This document shows, in pieces, positions 25,973 to 36,021 of a DNA stretch of 64,000 bases; the stretch's first letter is position 1; every line of letters starts with the position of its first letter. The stretch is taken from positions 84,616 through 148,615 of the forward strand of contig JAHZAY010000007.1 in assembly GCA_019423685.1 (NCBI GenBank). The letters are read 5' to 3'. A program made the position numbers and the translations under genes. This DNA comes from Clostridiales bacterium. Lineage in GTDB: Bacteria > Bacillota > Clostridia > Oscillospirales > Ruminococcaceae. Below the pieces are notes generated by a model, which searched no databases, was not told where the DNA came from, and was given only the letters and a program-made list of their open reading frames with translations.

Positions 25973-27115
25973 TTATTCTTCCGCCTGCACCAGCCGCATC
26001 AATTCCTCATAGATGCGCTCGTTTGCATCGAGTACGGCAAGCTTCTGGGCATTCTGGCCCAGCCTGCGCAGTCGGTCCGGATCGGCTGCAAGCTCGCTGA
26101 CGGCGCTGCACAGCCGCTCACCTGTCAGATCCTTTTCCTCAATGAGCAGTGCCGCCTCGTGTTTGACCAACACCATCCCATTGTGATACTGATGGTTTTC
26201 CGCCACGTTGGGCGACGGAATCAAAATGGATGCTCTGCCCGCCGCCTCCAACTCGGAGAGGGTTGAAGCGCCCGCCCGCGAAATGACCAGGTCGGCAGCA
26301 GCTAAACAATCGTCCATATCGTGGATGTATTCACGGATATCCACATCGGGATTGTGTTCAAAATTGGCCCCGCGCTCCCGCAGCATCTGGGGAAAATCTT
26401 CCACCCCGTACTTGCCGGTAGCGTGAATCTGGTGGATCTTGCCGGTAAACGGGTTCCCGGGCTTTGTGTGCCACGCAATCAGATCGGCCATTGCCTGATT
26501 TAAGCGATGTGCACCCTGGCTTCCGCCAAACGAAACGATGCACAGCTTGTCTTGTACCCCAAGCTTTTTGCGGGCGCGCTCCCGGTCGGCGTACACAATC
26601 GATTCGCGCACCGGATTGCCGACAATCACTTCCTTGCAGTTGGGATGCAGGTACTTCTTAGCTTCCGGCACTGCAAGCAAAATCTCATCCACATACCGGG
26701 AGAGCAGCTTTGTGGTGACTCCCGGAAAAGCGTTGGATTCGTGGGATGCGGTCTTAATCCCCATCTGTGCGGCCTTTCGCAGAATCGGGCCGCTGACATA
26801 TCCCCCCGTCCCCACTACCAAATCCGGATTAAACTGCTGGATCAGGCGTTTGGCGCGGGCCGAGGCCGTGGTCAGATAAAAGACAGATGAGATGTTGTAC
26901 TTTATGTTAAACCAGGTGAGGCGCCGCTGAAAGCCCTTGATGGTGATGGGGGCAAAGGCAAATCCCGCCTGGGGCACAAGCTTTGCCTCCATTCCCTTTG
27001 GATTGCCGGCAAACAGTATTTGTGTGTCCGGCTTTTTTGCCTTGATGGTGGAGGCAATGGCAATCGCGGGGTTGATATGTCCACCCGTTCCTCCGCAGGC
27101 AAACAGTATTCTCAT
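25973..27115 (-). CDS. murG: UDP-GlcNAc:lipid I GlcNAc transferase MurG
   Basis: MurG makes lipid II on the cytoplasmic membrane face. The 380-residue GT-B protein begins MRILFACGGTGGHINPAIAIA. It contains GTGGYVSGPILRKA, FGGSQGAHRLNQ and the C-terminal SRAGASTLSELEAAGRASILIPSPNVAENHQ donor site. AAAGGAAT precedes the ATG at 27115. It directly follows ftsW. Confidence 0.98.
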   Translation of the reverse strand: MRILFACGGTGGHINPAIAIASTIKAKKPDTQILFAGNPKGMEAKLVPQAGFAFAPITIKGFQRRLTWFNIKYNISSVFYLTTASARAKRLIQQFNPDLVVGTGGYVSGPILRKAAQMGIKTASHESNAFPGVTTKLLSRYVDEILLAVPEAKKYLHPNCKEVIVGNPVRESIVYADRERARKKLGVQDKLCIVSFGGSQGAHRLNQAMADLIAWHTKPGNPFTGKIHQIHATGKYGVEDFPQMLRERGANFEHNPDVDIREYIHDMDDCLAAADLVISRAGASTLSELEAAGRASILIPSPNVAENHQYHNGMVLVKHEAALLIEEKDLTGERLCSAVSELAADPDRLRRLGQNAQKLAVLDANERIYEELMRLVQAEE

Positions 27116-27170
27116 AAAAACCATTCCTTTCAGAATGTAATGGTGAATCGGTTGATTGGTTGTAGACCCG

Positions 27171-28475
27171 TCACTCTTTTTCGTAATTTCCTTGTCGCGA
27201 CACAGCCAGCAAGATCCCCAGCTCACCTAGAATCATGCACAGGGAGGTGCCGCCGTAAGAGAACATTGGCAAGCTGATGCCGGTGTTCGGGATGGTGTTG
27301 GTGACGACGGCGATGTTGAGCATCGCCTGCATGCCGATCTGGGTGGTGATGCCCACAGCAATCAGCATACCAAAGCGGTCCTTTGCGTGCAGGGCAATGG
27401 TATAGCCGCGCCAGATGAGCAGGGCAAACAGGATGATGATGAGGCACGCCCCTACGAAGCCCAACTCCTCACAGACGATGGCAAAGATAAAGTCGTTTTG
27501 TACCTCCGGCAGATACAGCTGCTTTTGGCGCGACTCTCCCAGTCCAACACCCATCAGTCCGCCCGAACCGATGGCCAGCAGCGACTGTTTGGTCTGATAT
27601 GCGCCCGCATCGCTGGTTGAAAAGGGGTCCAACCAGTAGGTCAAGCGGACCAATACATGGGCAAATCGGTCTGAGAAAAAGCTCCACATGGTAAATACCA
27701 TCGCCGCAACGCCCGCAATGCCGGTCGCTCCCACCGCGATCAGGTGCTGTACCTTGGCTCCTCCAATAAACAGCATCGCTACGGTAATGCCCGCAAGCAA
27801 CAATGTTGCAGAAAGGTGCGGCTGAAAGACGACGATGACCGCCATCGCACCAAACAGTATCAAAAAGCGCAGCGTGCCGCTCCACAGTTTTTTCATCTTG
27901 TCCTGGTCTTTGCTCATCAGATGGGCAAAGAGCAAAATGAGGGCAAACTTGCCGATCTCGGAGGGCTGGAAGTTGACCGGACCAAAACGCACCCAGCGGC
28001 GCGCACCGCCCTCCGCCTCAAACAGGTAGCAGGCCATGCACAGTGCAAGCGAAGCAAAATAAAGCGGCCAAACAAATCTGCGCAGCCAGTTGTAGTTGAC
28101 AAAAGAGGCTGCAATCATGCCCACAACGCCGATGACCGACCAGATAATCTGTCGTCGGATATAATAGAAGCTGCTGCCCTCATAATAATAGGCACGGGCA
28201 TAGCTTGCCGAAAACAGCATGACTAGGCCAAACGCCAGCAGAGCCAGAGTCAGCAGCAAAAAAGGGATGTCAAAATCTCCCCAAATGTACAGCGGCGTCA
28301 CCCTGGGTTTGAGGCTGTTGGAATGGTCTTGGTATTTCCTTTTTTCGCCTGTTTTGTGCCGGTCGGACGAAACCTTTCCCGGATAGGCGATCACATTTCC
28401 CGAAACGCCCGCACGCCTTTCTGTTCGGGACCGGCGTGTACCCCTCATCGAGGGATTTTTTGTGCGTTCTCTCAA
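27171..28475 (-). CDS. ftsW: Septal peptidoglycan glycosyltransferase FtsW
   Basis: FtsW is the SEDS polymerase of septal peptidoglycan. The product is up to 434 residues with ten membrane segments from about residue 70 on. It shows FSASYARAYY, GGARRWVRFGPVNFQPSEIGKFALIL and the C-terminal TGISLPMFSYGGTSL signature. A basic cytoplasmic N terminus of about 60 residues precedes the first segment. The start is either the TTG at 28475 (GGCGGCGAAG upstream) or the ATG at 28448. Confidence 0.96.
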   Translation of the reverse strand: MRERTKNPSMRGTRRSRTERRAGVSGNVIAYPGKVSSDRHKTGEKRKYQDHSNSLKPRVTPLYIWGDFDIPFLLLTLALLAFGLVMLFSASYARAYYYEGSSFYYIRRQIIWSVIGVVGMIAASFVNYNWLRRFVWPLYFASLALCMACYLFEAEGGARRWVRFGPVNFQPSEIGKFALILLFAHLMSKDQDKMKKLWSGTLRFLILFGAMAVIVVFQPHLSATLLLAGITVAMLFIGGAKVQHLIAVGATGIAGVAAMVFTMWSFFSDRFAHVLVRLTYWLDPFSTSDAGAYQTKQSLLAIGSGGLMGVGLGESRQKQLYLPEVQNDFIFAIVCEELGFVGACLIIILFALLIWRGYTIALHAKDRFGMLIAVGITTQIGMQAMLNIAVVTNTIPNTGISLPMFSYGGTSLCMILGELGILLAVSRQGNYEKE

Positions 28476-28512
28476 CCACTTCGCCGCCTTTCTTTATATT
28501 GTATTCGACTAT

Positions 28513-29511
28513 TTACAGTGCCAGCAATACTGCAATCACGCAGCCAAGGCAGGTCACCGCAGAGAATACTGCAACAATCTTTACCTCGCTCCAACCGGAC
28601 ATCTCAAAATGATGGTGGATCGGAGCCATCTTAAATACGCGCTTGCCGGTCAGCTTGACACTGCCAATTTGGATGATGTCGGACATCGTTTCTGCCACAT
28701 AGACAATGCCGATAAAGACCATCAACACCGGACGGCGCAGCCCAAAGGCAAGTGCAACCACCATGCCGCCCAAAAACAGCGACCCGGTATCCCCCATAAA
28801 GACCTTCGCCGGGTGGAAATTCCAGACCAAAAAGCCCAGACATCCCCCTGCAAGGGCTGCGGCCAACAGGTTCATCTGAGAGAATCCTGCAATCGAAGAG
28901 AGTACCATAAAGCCCATAGCCGCCACCATTGTGACCGAAGCGGCCAGGCCATCGATGCCGTCGGTGAGGTTCACCGCGTTGACTGCCCCCACAATAATAA
29001 AGAGCATCAGCGGATAATAGAACAGACCGATGTCGATGTTTCCGACAAAGGGGAGCCACAAATTTGTGGTAGGTGCAAAAATTTGCTGCGCTGCCAGATA
29101 AAGCACCGCAACCAGCAGCTGTGCAAGCGACTTCTGGCCAGCTTTCAGGCCAAGGTTGCGTTTCTTTACAGCAGAAATGTAGTCATCCAAAAAGCCGATC
29201 AGGCCAAATGCCAGCGACATAATCAGTCCGCCGATCAGGTAAAAGCTGCCCGTAGCGGATGCGTCCGCCACTCCCTGAGAGGACAGGCGCAAGGTCAGAT
29301 ATCCTGCAAGCACCGCCAGGGTGATGCCCAGAATAAACATCAGGCCGCCCATTGTCGGTGTGCCCTGTTTGGACTTATGCCATGCAGGTCCTATATCCAA
29401 AATCGTCTGGCCAAAATGCAGCTTGTGCAGAATGGGCAGCAGCCAGATACCTGTGACAGAGGTGATGAGGAATGCACTGACTACCGTCACCAAAAGCGCG
29501 ATAAAATTCAT
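28513..29511 (-). CDS. mraY: Phospho-N-acetylmuramoyl-pentapeptide transferase MraY
   Basis: MraY transfers phospho-MurNAc-pentapeptide to undecaprenyl phosphate, forming lipid I. The 332-residue protein has ten membrane segments, KQGTPTMGGLMF near residue 48, FLDDYISAVKKRNLGL near residue 115 with the catalytic Asp pair, and NLTDGIDGLAA near residue 175. It lies between murF and ftsW; murD, usual here, is missing. Confidence 0.98.
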   Translation of the reverse strand: MNFIALLVTVVSAFLITSVTGIWLLPILHKLHFGQTILDIGPAWHKSKQGTPTMGGLMFILGITLAVLAGYLTLRLSSQGVADASATGSFYLIGGLIMSLAFGLIGFLDDYISAVKKRNLGLKAGQKSLAQLLVAVLYLAAQQIFAPTTNLWLPFVGNIDIGLFYYPLMLFIIVGAVNAVNLTDGIDGLAASVTMVAAMGFMVLSSIAGFSQMNLLAAALAGGCLGFLVWNFHPAKVFMGDTGSLFLGGMVVALAFGLRRPVLMVFIGIVYVAETMSDIIQIGSVKLTGKRVFKMAPIHHHFEMSGWSEVKIVAVFSAVTCLGCVIAVLLAL

Positions 29512-29554
29512 TGTCGTATGTCAATCCTTTCGTTTTGTCGGTCTATCTTTCCCT

Positions 29555-30976
29555 TTAAAAAACTTCGTACAGGCGTGAGAGCACTTCTTCCAGCTTCATG
29601 CCACGGCTGGCCTTAAACCAGAGAATATCTCCCTTTCTGATCTTGGGAATCATCGCTTCTGCCAACTCATCCTTGTTCTCGTGGTAGTAGATTTTCTTAC
29701 TGTTTTTGCAGACCTCCATCGCACCCTTGGCTGCATCGGCACAATTTTTTCCCACACAAACTAAAATATCTATATCTTCCCTCATGGCACACTGTCCTGC
29801 TTCATAGTGCGCCTGTGCGGTATAGTCGCCCAATTCGAGCATATCGCCCATCACAAAGATTTTTCTGCATGGGCCCTTCTGCGGGCGCTGCATCGAGCCG
29901 AAGGCGTGCAGAGCGGCTTTCATCGAATCCGGCCCCGCATTGTAGCAGTCCTCCACCACGCAGATATCTTTGCGGTGCACCACACGCTGACGCATACCGG
30001 ACGGTTTATACTGTGTCAACGCCTGGATGATGGTCTGCGGCTCCATCTGGAATTTTCTTCCCACCGCAAAGGCCGCCAGCGCGTCGAGCACGTTGTGCCG
30101 TCCAAAGGTGGGGATCATTGCAGGATATTCCTGCCCGCCATAGACGATGGTAAAGGTGGTTCTTCCGCCTTCTTCCACCACATCTTTTCCCTTGACGTCG
30201 CAGAGATCGTTCTCCAGACCATAATATATTTTCTCCATCTGTGGGCAATCCAAGCCGCGCAGAAGGTCGTCGTCTCCATTTAAAATCAGCGGGGAACCGG
30301 GCTTCATTCCTTGTATTATTTCCATCTTCGCCTTCAAAATTCCCTCTCTGCTGCCCAGGAACTCGATGTGCGCTTCGCCGATATTGGTAATCACCGCCAT
30401 ATCCGGCTTTGCGCAGTGGGTCAGATCGGCAATCTCCCCAAAGTGGTTCATACCCATCTCGATGACTGCCGCCTCAATCGTCTCGTCGAGGGTAAGCAGC
30501 GTTTTGGGCAGGCCCACACGGTTGTTCAAATTTCCCTGGGTCTTCATCGTCTCAAACTGCGCGGCAAGCACCTGTGCAATCATCTCTTTGGTGGTGGTTT
30601 TGCCTGCCGAACCGGTCACCGCAACCATGCGAAAATGGAATTTGCTGCGATAGTAGGAGGCCAAATCCAGAAAACCCTTCTCGGTGTCCTCGCAGACAAT
30701 CATCTGTTCCTTTGGAATGTTTTGGCAATATTGCTCTGCACCCCTTTTATCCACAAGGGCATAGCGCGCTTTGTTGCGCAGCGCTGCGTCGACATACGCA
30801 TGCCCATCAAAATTTTCTCCCCGCAGCGCTACAAACAGGCAGCTTTCCTTGTCCTCGTCCTGAGGCTGGGTACGGGAATCGGTAGAAACCGAGGTAATCT
30901 TTGCTTGGTTGTTTAGAAAATATTCGTCGGTACAGCCGACTGCTTTTGCCACTTCGCCCAATGTCATTGGCTTCAT
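29555..30976 (-). CDS. murF: UDP-MurNAc-tripeptide:D-Ala-D-Ala ligase MurF
   Basis: MurF adds D-Ala-D-Ala to the UDP-MurNAc-tripeptide. The 473-residue Mur ligase has VTGSAGKTTTKEM (ATP loop, about residue 115), TQGNLNNRVGLP, and NIGEAHIEFLGSREGI with the conserved His. GGAGGGTG precedes the ATG at 30976; an upstream open extension to 31033 is not supported. Confidence 0.97.
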   Translation of the reverse strand: MKPMTLGEVAKAVGCTDEYFLNNQAKITSVSTDSRTQPQDEDKESCLFVALRGENFDGHAYVDAALRNKARYALVDKRGAEQYCQNIPKEQMIVCEDTEKGFLDLASYYRSKFHFRMVAVTGSAGKTTTKEMIAQVLAAQFETMKTQGNLNNRVGLPKTLLTLDETIEAAVIEMGMNHFGEIADLTHCAKPDMAVITNIGEAHIEFLGSREGILKAKMEIIQGMKPGSPLILNGDDDLLRGLDCPQMEKIYYGLENDLCDVKGKDVVEEGGRTTFTIVYGGQEYPAMIPTFGRHNVLDALAAFAVGRKFQMEPQTIIQALTQYKPSGMRQRVVHRKDICVVEDCYNAGPDSMKAALHAFGSMQRPQKGPCRKIFVMGDMLELGDYTAQAHYEAGQCAMREDIDILVCVGKNCADAAKGAMEVCKNSKKIYYHENKDELAEAMIPKIRKGDILWFKASRGMKLEEVLSRLYEVF

Positions 30977-31131
30977 CGTCTTTACACCCTCCGTAAATGT
31001 GCCGCTTTCTTCGCGGCAAAGTTCGCACCCCACATTTTTCCCTCAAGGTGTGGTCTGCAAGGAACCATTATAGCACATTCTAGCGCAAATAGAATCCATT
31101 TTCTGCAAAAAGCTGTCGCATTTTTGCAATA

Positions 31132-32595
31132 TTATGAATGCTCACACAAAAGCGTGCGGTTTTCGCGCACAATCTGGCTTTCATCAAAGAAAATGGTGCG
31201 ATCTGCCAGCACCTGGTAGTCCTCGTGGCCCTTGCCAGCCAGCAGCAAAATATCGCCGCTGTTGCACTGGCTCATTGCCCATAAAATCGCCTTTTTCCGA
31301 TCTGGAATGACGCGCAGGCGGTAACGGTCCTGGTCAAGATTTTGCATGGCGTCCGAGAAAATCTGCTCGAGCGGCTCTTCGCGGGGATTATCTGCCGTCA
31401 ACACGGCCAGATCCGCCCCTTCGCACACCGCACGCACCATCATCGGGCGCTTGAGCCGGTCTCTTCGGCCCGGGCAGCCAAACACCGTCAACAGTCTCCC
31501 CTTACAGAAGCTGCGCAAAGTGCCGATCACCTTGCGCAAACTTTCCGGCGTGTGGGCATAATCGCGGATCACGGTGATGCCGTTGTGGCTCAAACAAACC
31601 TCAGTGCGTCCCGGCACCCCGGTACAGCTGCACAAAGCCTGCACACTTTGTTCAAGATCAAATCCACACCGCACGAGGATTCCCACCGCAGCAAGCAGAT
31701 TTTCTACCGAGAAACTGCCCGGAAGCAGCAGGTTTGCCTCGCTCTGCTCCTCTCCACAGACCACTGTGAAGCTGCTGCCGTCTGCGCGGTATAAAACATT
31801 CTCCGCGTGCAGCAGGTCCTGCCCCTCCCCTTCCTGCAAGGCAAAGGGGGTGAGGGTGCATCTGCCCTCCTCACTCAGCTCCCGATAAAGGCGCGCCCCA
31901 TAAGGGTCGGCAACATGCACCACCGCTGACCTGCATTGGGTAAACAACAGTCGTTTTGCCTGATAATAGCTCTCGATGTCCTTGTGGTAGTCCAGATGCT
32001 CCGGACTCAGATTCAAAAAGGCAGCACAGCTAAAAAAGCATCCGTACAGCCGCTTTTGTTCGAGCGCCTGGGAAGAAGCCTCCATCACAACCTGGGTACA
32101 GCCGCTGTGCAGCATACCGGCCAAAAGCTCCTGCAGCTCCCACGCATCGGGGGTGGTGTAGCGGGCAGGCATCGACTGCTCCCCGATCTTGTTGCAGATG
32201 GTGCCGATCAGTCCCGCTTTGACCCCCAGCTTTCCCAAAGCGTGGTGCACAAGCCAAGCTGTAGTCGTTTTTCCGTTGGTGCCGGTAATTCCCATCAGCT
32301 TGAGCTTTCTGGCCGGATAACCAAAAAATGCTGCGCACAGCTGGCTGTAGACCTTGCGGGTATCGGGAAAGATCAGCTCGTTGGGGATGCCGCAGCTGCG
32401 CTGCGCTACAACCAGGATTGCCCCGCGCTGCAACGCCTGCGCAACAAAATTGCGTCCATCGTTGAGGGTTCCCTCGATGCAGACAAAGACGCTTCCGCGG
32501 CGAACCTGCCGGGAATCGCAGGTGACAGAGGTCACCTGCTGGGTTGGAAGATGGTTTCCGGGCAAGATCTCTTCAAATAATTTGTGCAAATCCAT
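31132..32595 (-). CDS. murE: UDP-MurNAc-L-Ala-D-Glu:meso-diaminopimelate ligase MurE
   Basis: MurE adds the third stem-peptide residue. The 487-residue ligase has GITGTNGKTTTAW around residue 107 and the C-terminal DNPR motif (LTADNPREEPLEQIF), which specifies meso-diaminopimelate rather than lysine. It follows the PASTA penicillin-binding protein by 38 bp. Confidence 0.97.
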   Translation of the reverse strand: MDLHKLFEEILPGNHLPTQQVTSVTCDSRQVRRGSVFVCIEGTLNDGRNFVAQALQRGAILVVAQRSCGIPNELIFPDTRKVYSQLCAAFFGYPARKLKLMGITGTNGKTTTAWLVHHALGKLGVKAGLIGTICNKIGEQSMPARYTTPDAWELQELLAGMLHSGCTQVVMEASSQALEQKRLYGCFFSCAAFLNLSPEHLDYHKDIESYYQAKRLLFTQCRSAVVHVADPYGARLYRELSEEGRCTLTPFALQEGEGQDLLHAENVLYRADGSSFTVVCGEEQSEANLLLPGSFSVENLLAAVGILVRCGFDLEQSVQALCSCTGVPGRTEVCLSHNGITVIRDYAHTPESLRKVIGTLRSFCKGRLLTVFGCPGRRDRLKRPMMVRAVCEGADLAVLTADNPREEPLEQIFSDAMQNLDQDRYRLRVIPDRKKAILWAMSQCNSGDILLLAGKGHEDYQVLADRTIFFDESQIVRENRTLLCEHS

Positions 32596-32633
32596 CTGCT
32601 CTCATCCTTTCCCCGCTAGGTCTGTTGTCTTGA

Positions 32634-35222
32634 TTATTCGCCCTCGCTCCATTCCTGTTGCTCGGGCTGGCTCTCCTGCTGTGCAGCCGCCTGTTCGGCT
32701 TCCTGCTGTTTTTCCAGAGCATCCGGGTCGATATTGACGGTGACGATCGAACCGATCTCTGCGCTGGACCCTTCTGGCGGGTCCTGGGTGACGATAATCT
32801 CTTCTGCACCGTCCGGCACAGAACCCACAATGTTGATGTTGAATCCAGCATTGGTAATCAACTGGTTTGCATCCGATACGCTGCGTCCCACAACATCCGG
32901 TACAGTACCGTTGCTGTTTGCCTCGCTCTCATCGGTATAGAGAATGACCGTACCGCCATACGGCAGGGTCTTTCCCGCCTCTGGAACCTGTTTGAGTACC
33001 GATACACCCTGACCGACAATCTCTGTTTTCAGTCCCGCCTTGCGGATGTTCGCCTGTGCCTCGTGCGGTTTGGTATTGACATAATTTCCTACCGTGACGT
33101 CCTCCTGTTGTGCTTTTTCTTCCTCCGTAAAGCTCGGCTCATAGCCAAGATAAGGGAGAATATCCTCGAGCATTGCACCTACAACCGGAACCGCAATGGT
33201 AGAGGACAGCGCATCGCCTACTACCGGCTCATCAAGTGCAACCAGAATCGCAATCTTCGGGTCGTCTGCCGGTGCAAATCCAAGGAAGGAAAGGACGTTT
33301 CCGTACTGATTTCCATTTTCGTCGAAGTTATCCAGTTTCTCGGAGGTTCCGGTCTTGCCGCCGATGCGGTAGCCTGGAATTGCCGCATTTCGTCCGCTGG
33401 CATCGTCGCCGCCTGCGACAACCTGCTCGCCCATGTAGCAGATTTTCGCGGACGTTTCTTGCGAAATAACCTGCCGGCGAACGGTGGGTTCTGTCGTCTC
33501 CACAATGTTGTGATCGGAATCGATAATCTGCTTGACGACATACGGCTGCATCAAATTGCCGCCGTTTAACGCCGCAGACAGAGCGGTAATGAGCTGGATG
33601 CCGGAGACCTTAAAGGTCTGGCCGAACGAGCTGGAGCTCAGCTCTGCAATGCCCATATCGTCGAGGGTGTAGTACATTCCGGCGTTGTCTGCCTCACCTG
33701 GTAGATCGATACCGGTCAGATCACCCAAACCAAAGCGGTCAAAATAGGTGGTGAAGTTTTCAGCGCCGGTCGCCTGGCCGACCTCGATGAGGGCTGGGTT
33801 GCAGGAGTGCTTGATGGCCTCCGTCAGCGTCTGCAATCCATGTCCGCCGTTGGTGCGCTTCCAGCAGTGAATTTTGTTGCCGGCAACCTCCTTGTAGCCG
33901 ATGCAGTAATAGGTGCTGTCCATCGTCACACTGCCGCTGTCCAGAGCAGCCGAGGCGGTGATGAGCTTAAAGACCGAACCCGGCTCATACGGGTCGGATA
34001 TGACCTTATTTCGCCACTGACGGTTCTGCTCGTCGAGCAGCCAATCGCTGAATTCCTCCTCGGTCAGTCCGCCGCTGAGCGCCCTTGCACGCAGGTTGTC
34101 GGTGAGCAGGTCGTTTGCTGTGATGTCCGAAAGTTCCAATTCTTCCTGTGGTTGGGTGGATGTCTGGACAGAAGAGGTCGTTTGCTGTGCTGTCTGCTGC
34201 TCTGTGTTCTCTGTATTCTGGGATTCTGTTTGGTTGACGCCCTCCTGATTGGCCGTCTGTTGGGCAGTATCGGTAGTATTCAGTGAGCCCTTCTCCCGCT
34301 TTTTGCGGATTTCTTCCTCCAAGCGCAGCACCGCCTGCTTGTCGGTGAGCTGACGCGGATTGTTTGGATCAAAGTCCGGCTTGCTGGCCATCGCCAAAAT
34401 CTCGCCGGTATCCACATCCATCACAATGCCGAAGGCGCGCTCCTTGACCTCATGCTCGCTGACGGCAATCTCCAGGTGCTTCTCCACAAAGTGCTGAATG
34501 ACCTCATCGATGGTAAGGACCAAGGAGTTTCCGTCCTGCGACTCGTACAGCTTCTCATACTGGAACGGCATTTCGCCGTTCTGGCCATTTTTTGCAGAGA
34601 CGATTCTGCCCTCGGTGCCGGTGAGGATTTTATTGTAGTAGGACTCCAAGCCATAGGCTCCACGGTTGTCGTACGCATTGACAAAACCGAGCACCGAGGC
34701 TGCAAGGTCGTCGAACGGATAGACACGCTGGGTGCCCTGGCTGAGCGTAATGCAGTTCACGTCATTTTCCTGCATAAACAGCTCGATGGCGTCCGCCGTC
34801 TCCTTTTCCACTCCATAAGCCAACACTTCCCAGTAGGAACCGGTGTTCTCTGCGCGCTCGCGGATAGTGGCCTCGTCGGTATCGATCAGCGAAGGCAAAC
34901 CGGTCAGCGGATCGCACAAAACCTGTAGTTCCTCTTCCCGGCTCTCCTGATTGCTGCTCAGGTTTGCCGGCTCGAATACGACATCCCACACCGTCTTGCT
35001 GGTGGCCAAAGTTTTCATATTGGTGTCATAGATGGAACCGCGATGCGGCTCAATGATCGTGTCCTTGAGCTGCTGATTGAGCGCCATCTGCTTGTAATAG
35101 TCGCCGTCAATAATCTGCAAATAGAAAAGTCTTGCTACGAGCACCAGACTGCACAGGACGCTGAGCACCAGGGCAACGACGGCGATTTTGAGTTTGGTTA
35201 CATTTTTGGAAGAACCGGACAT
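32634..35222 (-). CDS. PASTA-domain penicillin-binding protein (SpoVD/FtsI class B transpeptidase)
   Basis: This class B transpeptidase cross-links septal or spore peptidoglycan with FtsW-type partners. The 862-residue product has one N-terminal membrane anchor (about residues 10-35) and a dimerisation domain. The transpeptidase motifs SVFK (about residue 414), SCN and KTGTSEK follow. Two PASTA repeats lie at about 715-840, and the tail is Gln/Glu-rich. A Gln/Thr-rich insert of about 60 residues (about 305-365) sits before the catalytic core. The ATG at 35222 fits the family N terminus, though GGGATGA is only a modest ribosome binding site. With one such gene here, vegetative FtsI and sporulation SpoVD roles cannot be told apart. 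Confidence 0.93.
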   Translation of the reverse strand: MSGSSKNVTKLKIAVVALVLSVLCSLVLVARLFYLQIIDGDYYKQMALNQQLKDTIIEPHRGSIYDTNMKTLATSKTVWDVVFEPANLSSNQESREEELQVLCDPLTGLPSLIDTDEATIRERAENTGSYWEVLAYGVEKETADAIELFMQENDVNCITLSQGTQRVYPFDDLAASVLGFVNAYDNRGAYGLESYYNKILTGTEGRIVSAKNGQNGEMPFQYEKLYESQDGNSLVLTIDEVIQHFVEKHLEIAVSEHEVKERAFGIVMDVDTGEILAMASKPDFDPNNPRQLTDKQAVLRLEEEIRKKREKGSLNTTDTAQQTANQEGVNQTESQNTENTEQQTAQQTTSSVQTSTQPQEELELSDITANDLLTDNLRARALSGGLTEEEFSDWLLDEQNRQWRNKVISDPYEPGSVFKLITASAALDSGSVTMDSTYYCIGYKEVAGNKIHCWKRTNGGHGLQTLTEAIKHSCNPALIEVGQATGAENFTTYFDRFGLGDLTGIDLPGEADNAGMYYTLDDMGIAELSSSSFGQTFKVSGIQLITALSAALNGGNLMQPYVVKQIIDSDHNIVETTEPTVRRQVISQETSAKICYMGEQVVAGGDDASGRNAAIPGYRIGGKTGTSEKLDNFDENGNQYGNVLSFLGFAPADDPKIAILVALDEPVVGDALSSTIAVPVVGAMLEDILPYLGYEPSFTEEEKAQQEDVTVGNYVNTKPHEAQANIRKAGLKTEIVGQGVSVLKQVPEAGKTLPYGGTVILYTDESEANSNGTVPDVVGRSVSDANQLITNAGFNINIVGSVPDGAEEIIVTQDPPEGSSAEIGSIVTVNIDPDALEKQQEAEQAAAQQESQPEQQEWSEGE

Positions 35223-35364
35223 CTTTGTATAATCATCCCTTACTTGTTTCGAAAATTTCCCTCTGAAACAAAACAAGAGCTAAGACGTCATCTCTGCTTC
35301 TTAACTCCTGTTTTTGGCTCGAGGCCAATTTTTCAAATGTTGAACAAATTCAACCTCCGAGTGT

Positions 35365-35865
35365 TTATTCCATTGTATTTTCCGACGGATTGAGATATTC
35401 CATCAAGCTGGAGAACGCTGCCTTCAGTTGATCCAGCAGGGAGGTATTGTAATCCTCCACCTCGTCCACGCTGTCACCGTCCGAAAAGCTGACGTAGGTT
35501 ACCTGATCCTCGCGCAGCTTGGACATCCCCATCTCTCGGGTTACTACCGACTCGATGTTGTTGAGCGCCATCGAGCTTTCCAGTTCCGCGCTCAAAGTGC
35601 GGTAATCGGACTGCAACAGCTCCAAAGCCTGCGTGCTTTCGGTAATTTTCATTGTCACCTCTGTGATCGCAACCTGGCTGAAGATGATGCCCAGTATTCC
35701 CACAAAGAAAATGGAGATACACAGCGACATCTTTGCGACAAAAGCCCGCGTCTGTCTTGCATGGCGTTTCTTTTCGACAACGCGCAGCTTGGGTTTAGAC
35801 TCCGGCACGCGCCGGGAAGTTTCGAACCGTTCAAAATCGTACGCTAAATTACTTTGCCTTGCCAT
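35365..35865 (-). CDS. ftsL: FtsL-like division protein
   Basis: FtsL is a bitopic protein that forms a coiled coil with DivIC and activates FtsW-PBP. The 166-residue product has a basic N terminus, one membrane segment at about residues 46-68 (MSLCISIFFVGILGIIFSQVAI), and a short coiled coil (residues 70-100). The conserved SVVTREMGMSKLREDQVTYV comes next. AGGTGG precedes the ATG at 35865. Position between rsmH and the PBP gene supports the call. Confidence 0.9.
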   Translation of the reverse strand: MARQSNLAYDFERFETSRRVPESKPKLRVVEKKRHARQTRAFVAKMSLCISIFFVGILGIIFSQVAITEVTMKITESTQALELLQSDYRTLSAELESSMALNNIESVVTREMGMSKLREDQVTYVSFSDGDSVDEVEDYNTSLLDQLKAAFSSLMEYLNPSENTME

Positions 35866-36021
35866 GGCTTCCGACCACCTTTTTATGATTGTTTTCCTTC
35901 GGCGACTAAATGTTGCCCCTTGACCCACACCACTTTGCTCATCCTCACGGTTTTGCGGCGTCAAGTGCCCGTTACAGGAACCGGCAAATGGTTCTCCACT
36001 TCAATCGTCTGATCCTCTGTT

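Noticed and set aside
32700..36000. Several long plus-strand open frames opposite the dcw genes
   Set aside because: They are opposite-strand images of well-supported genes, with no ribosome binding sites or family resemblance.
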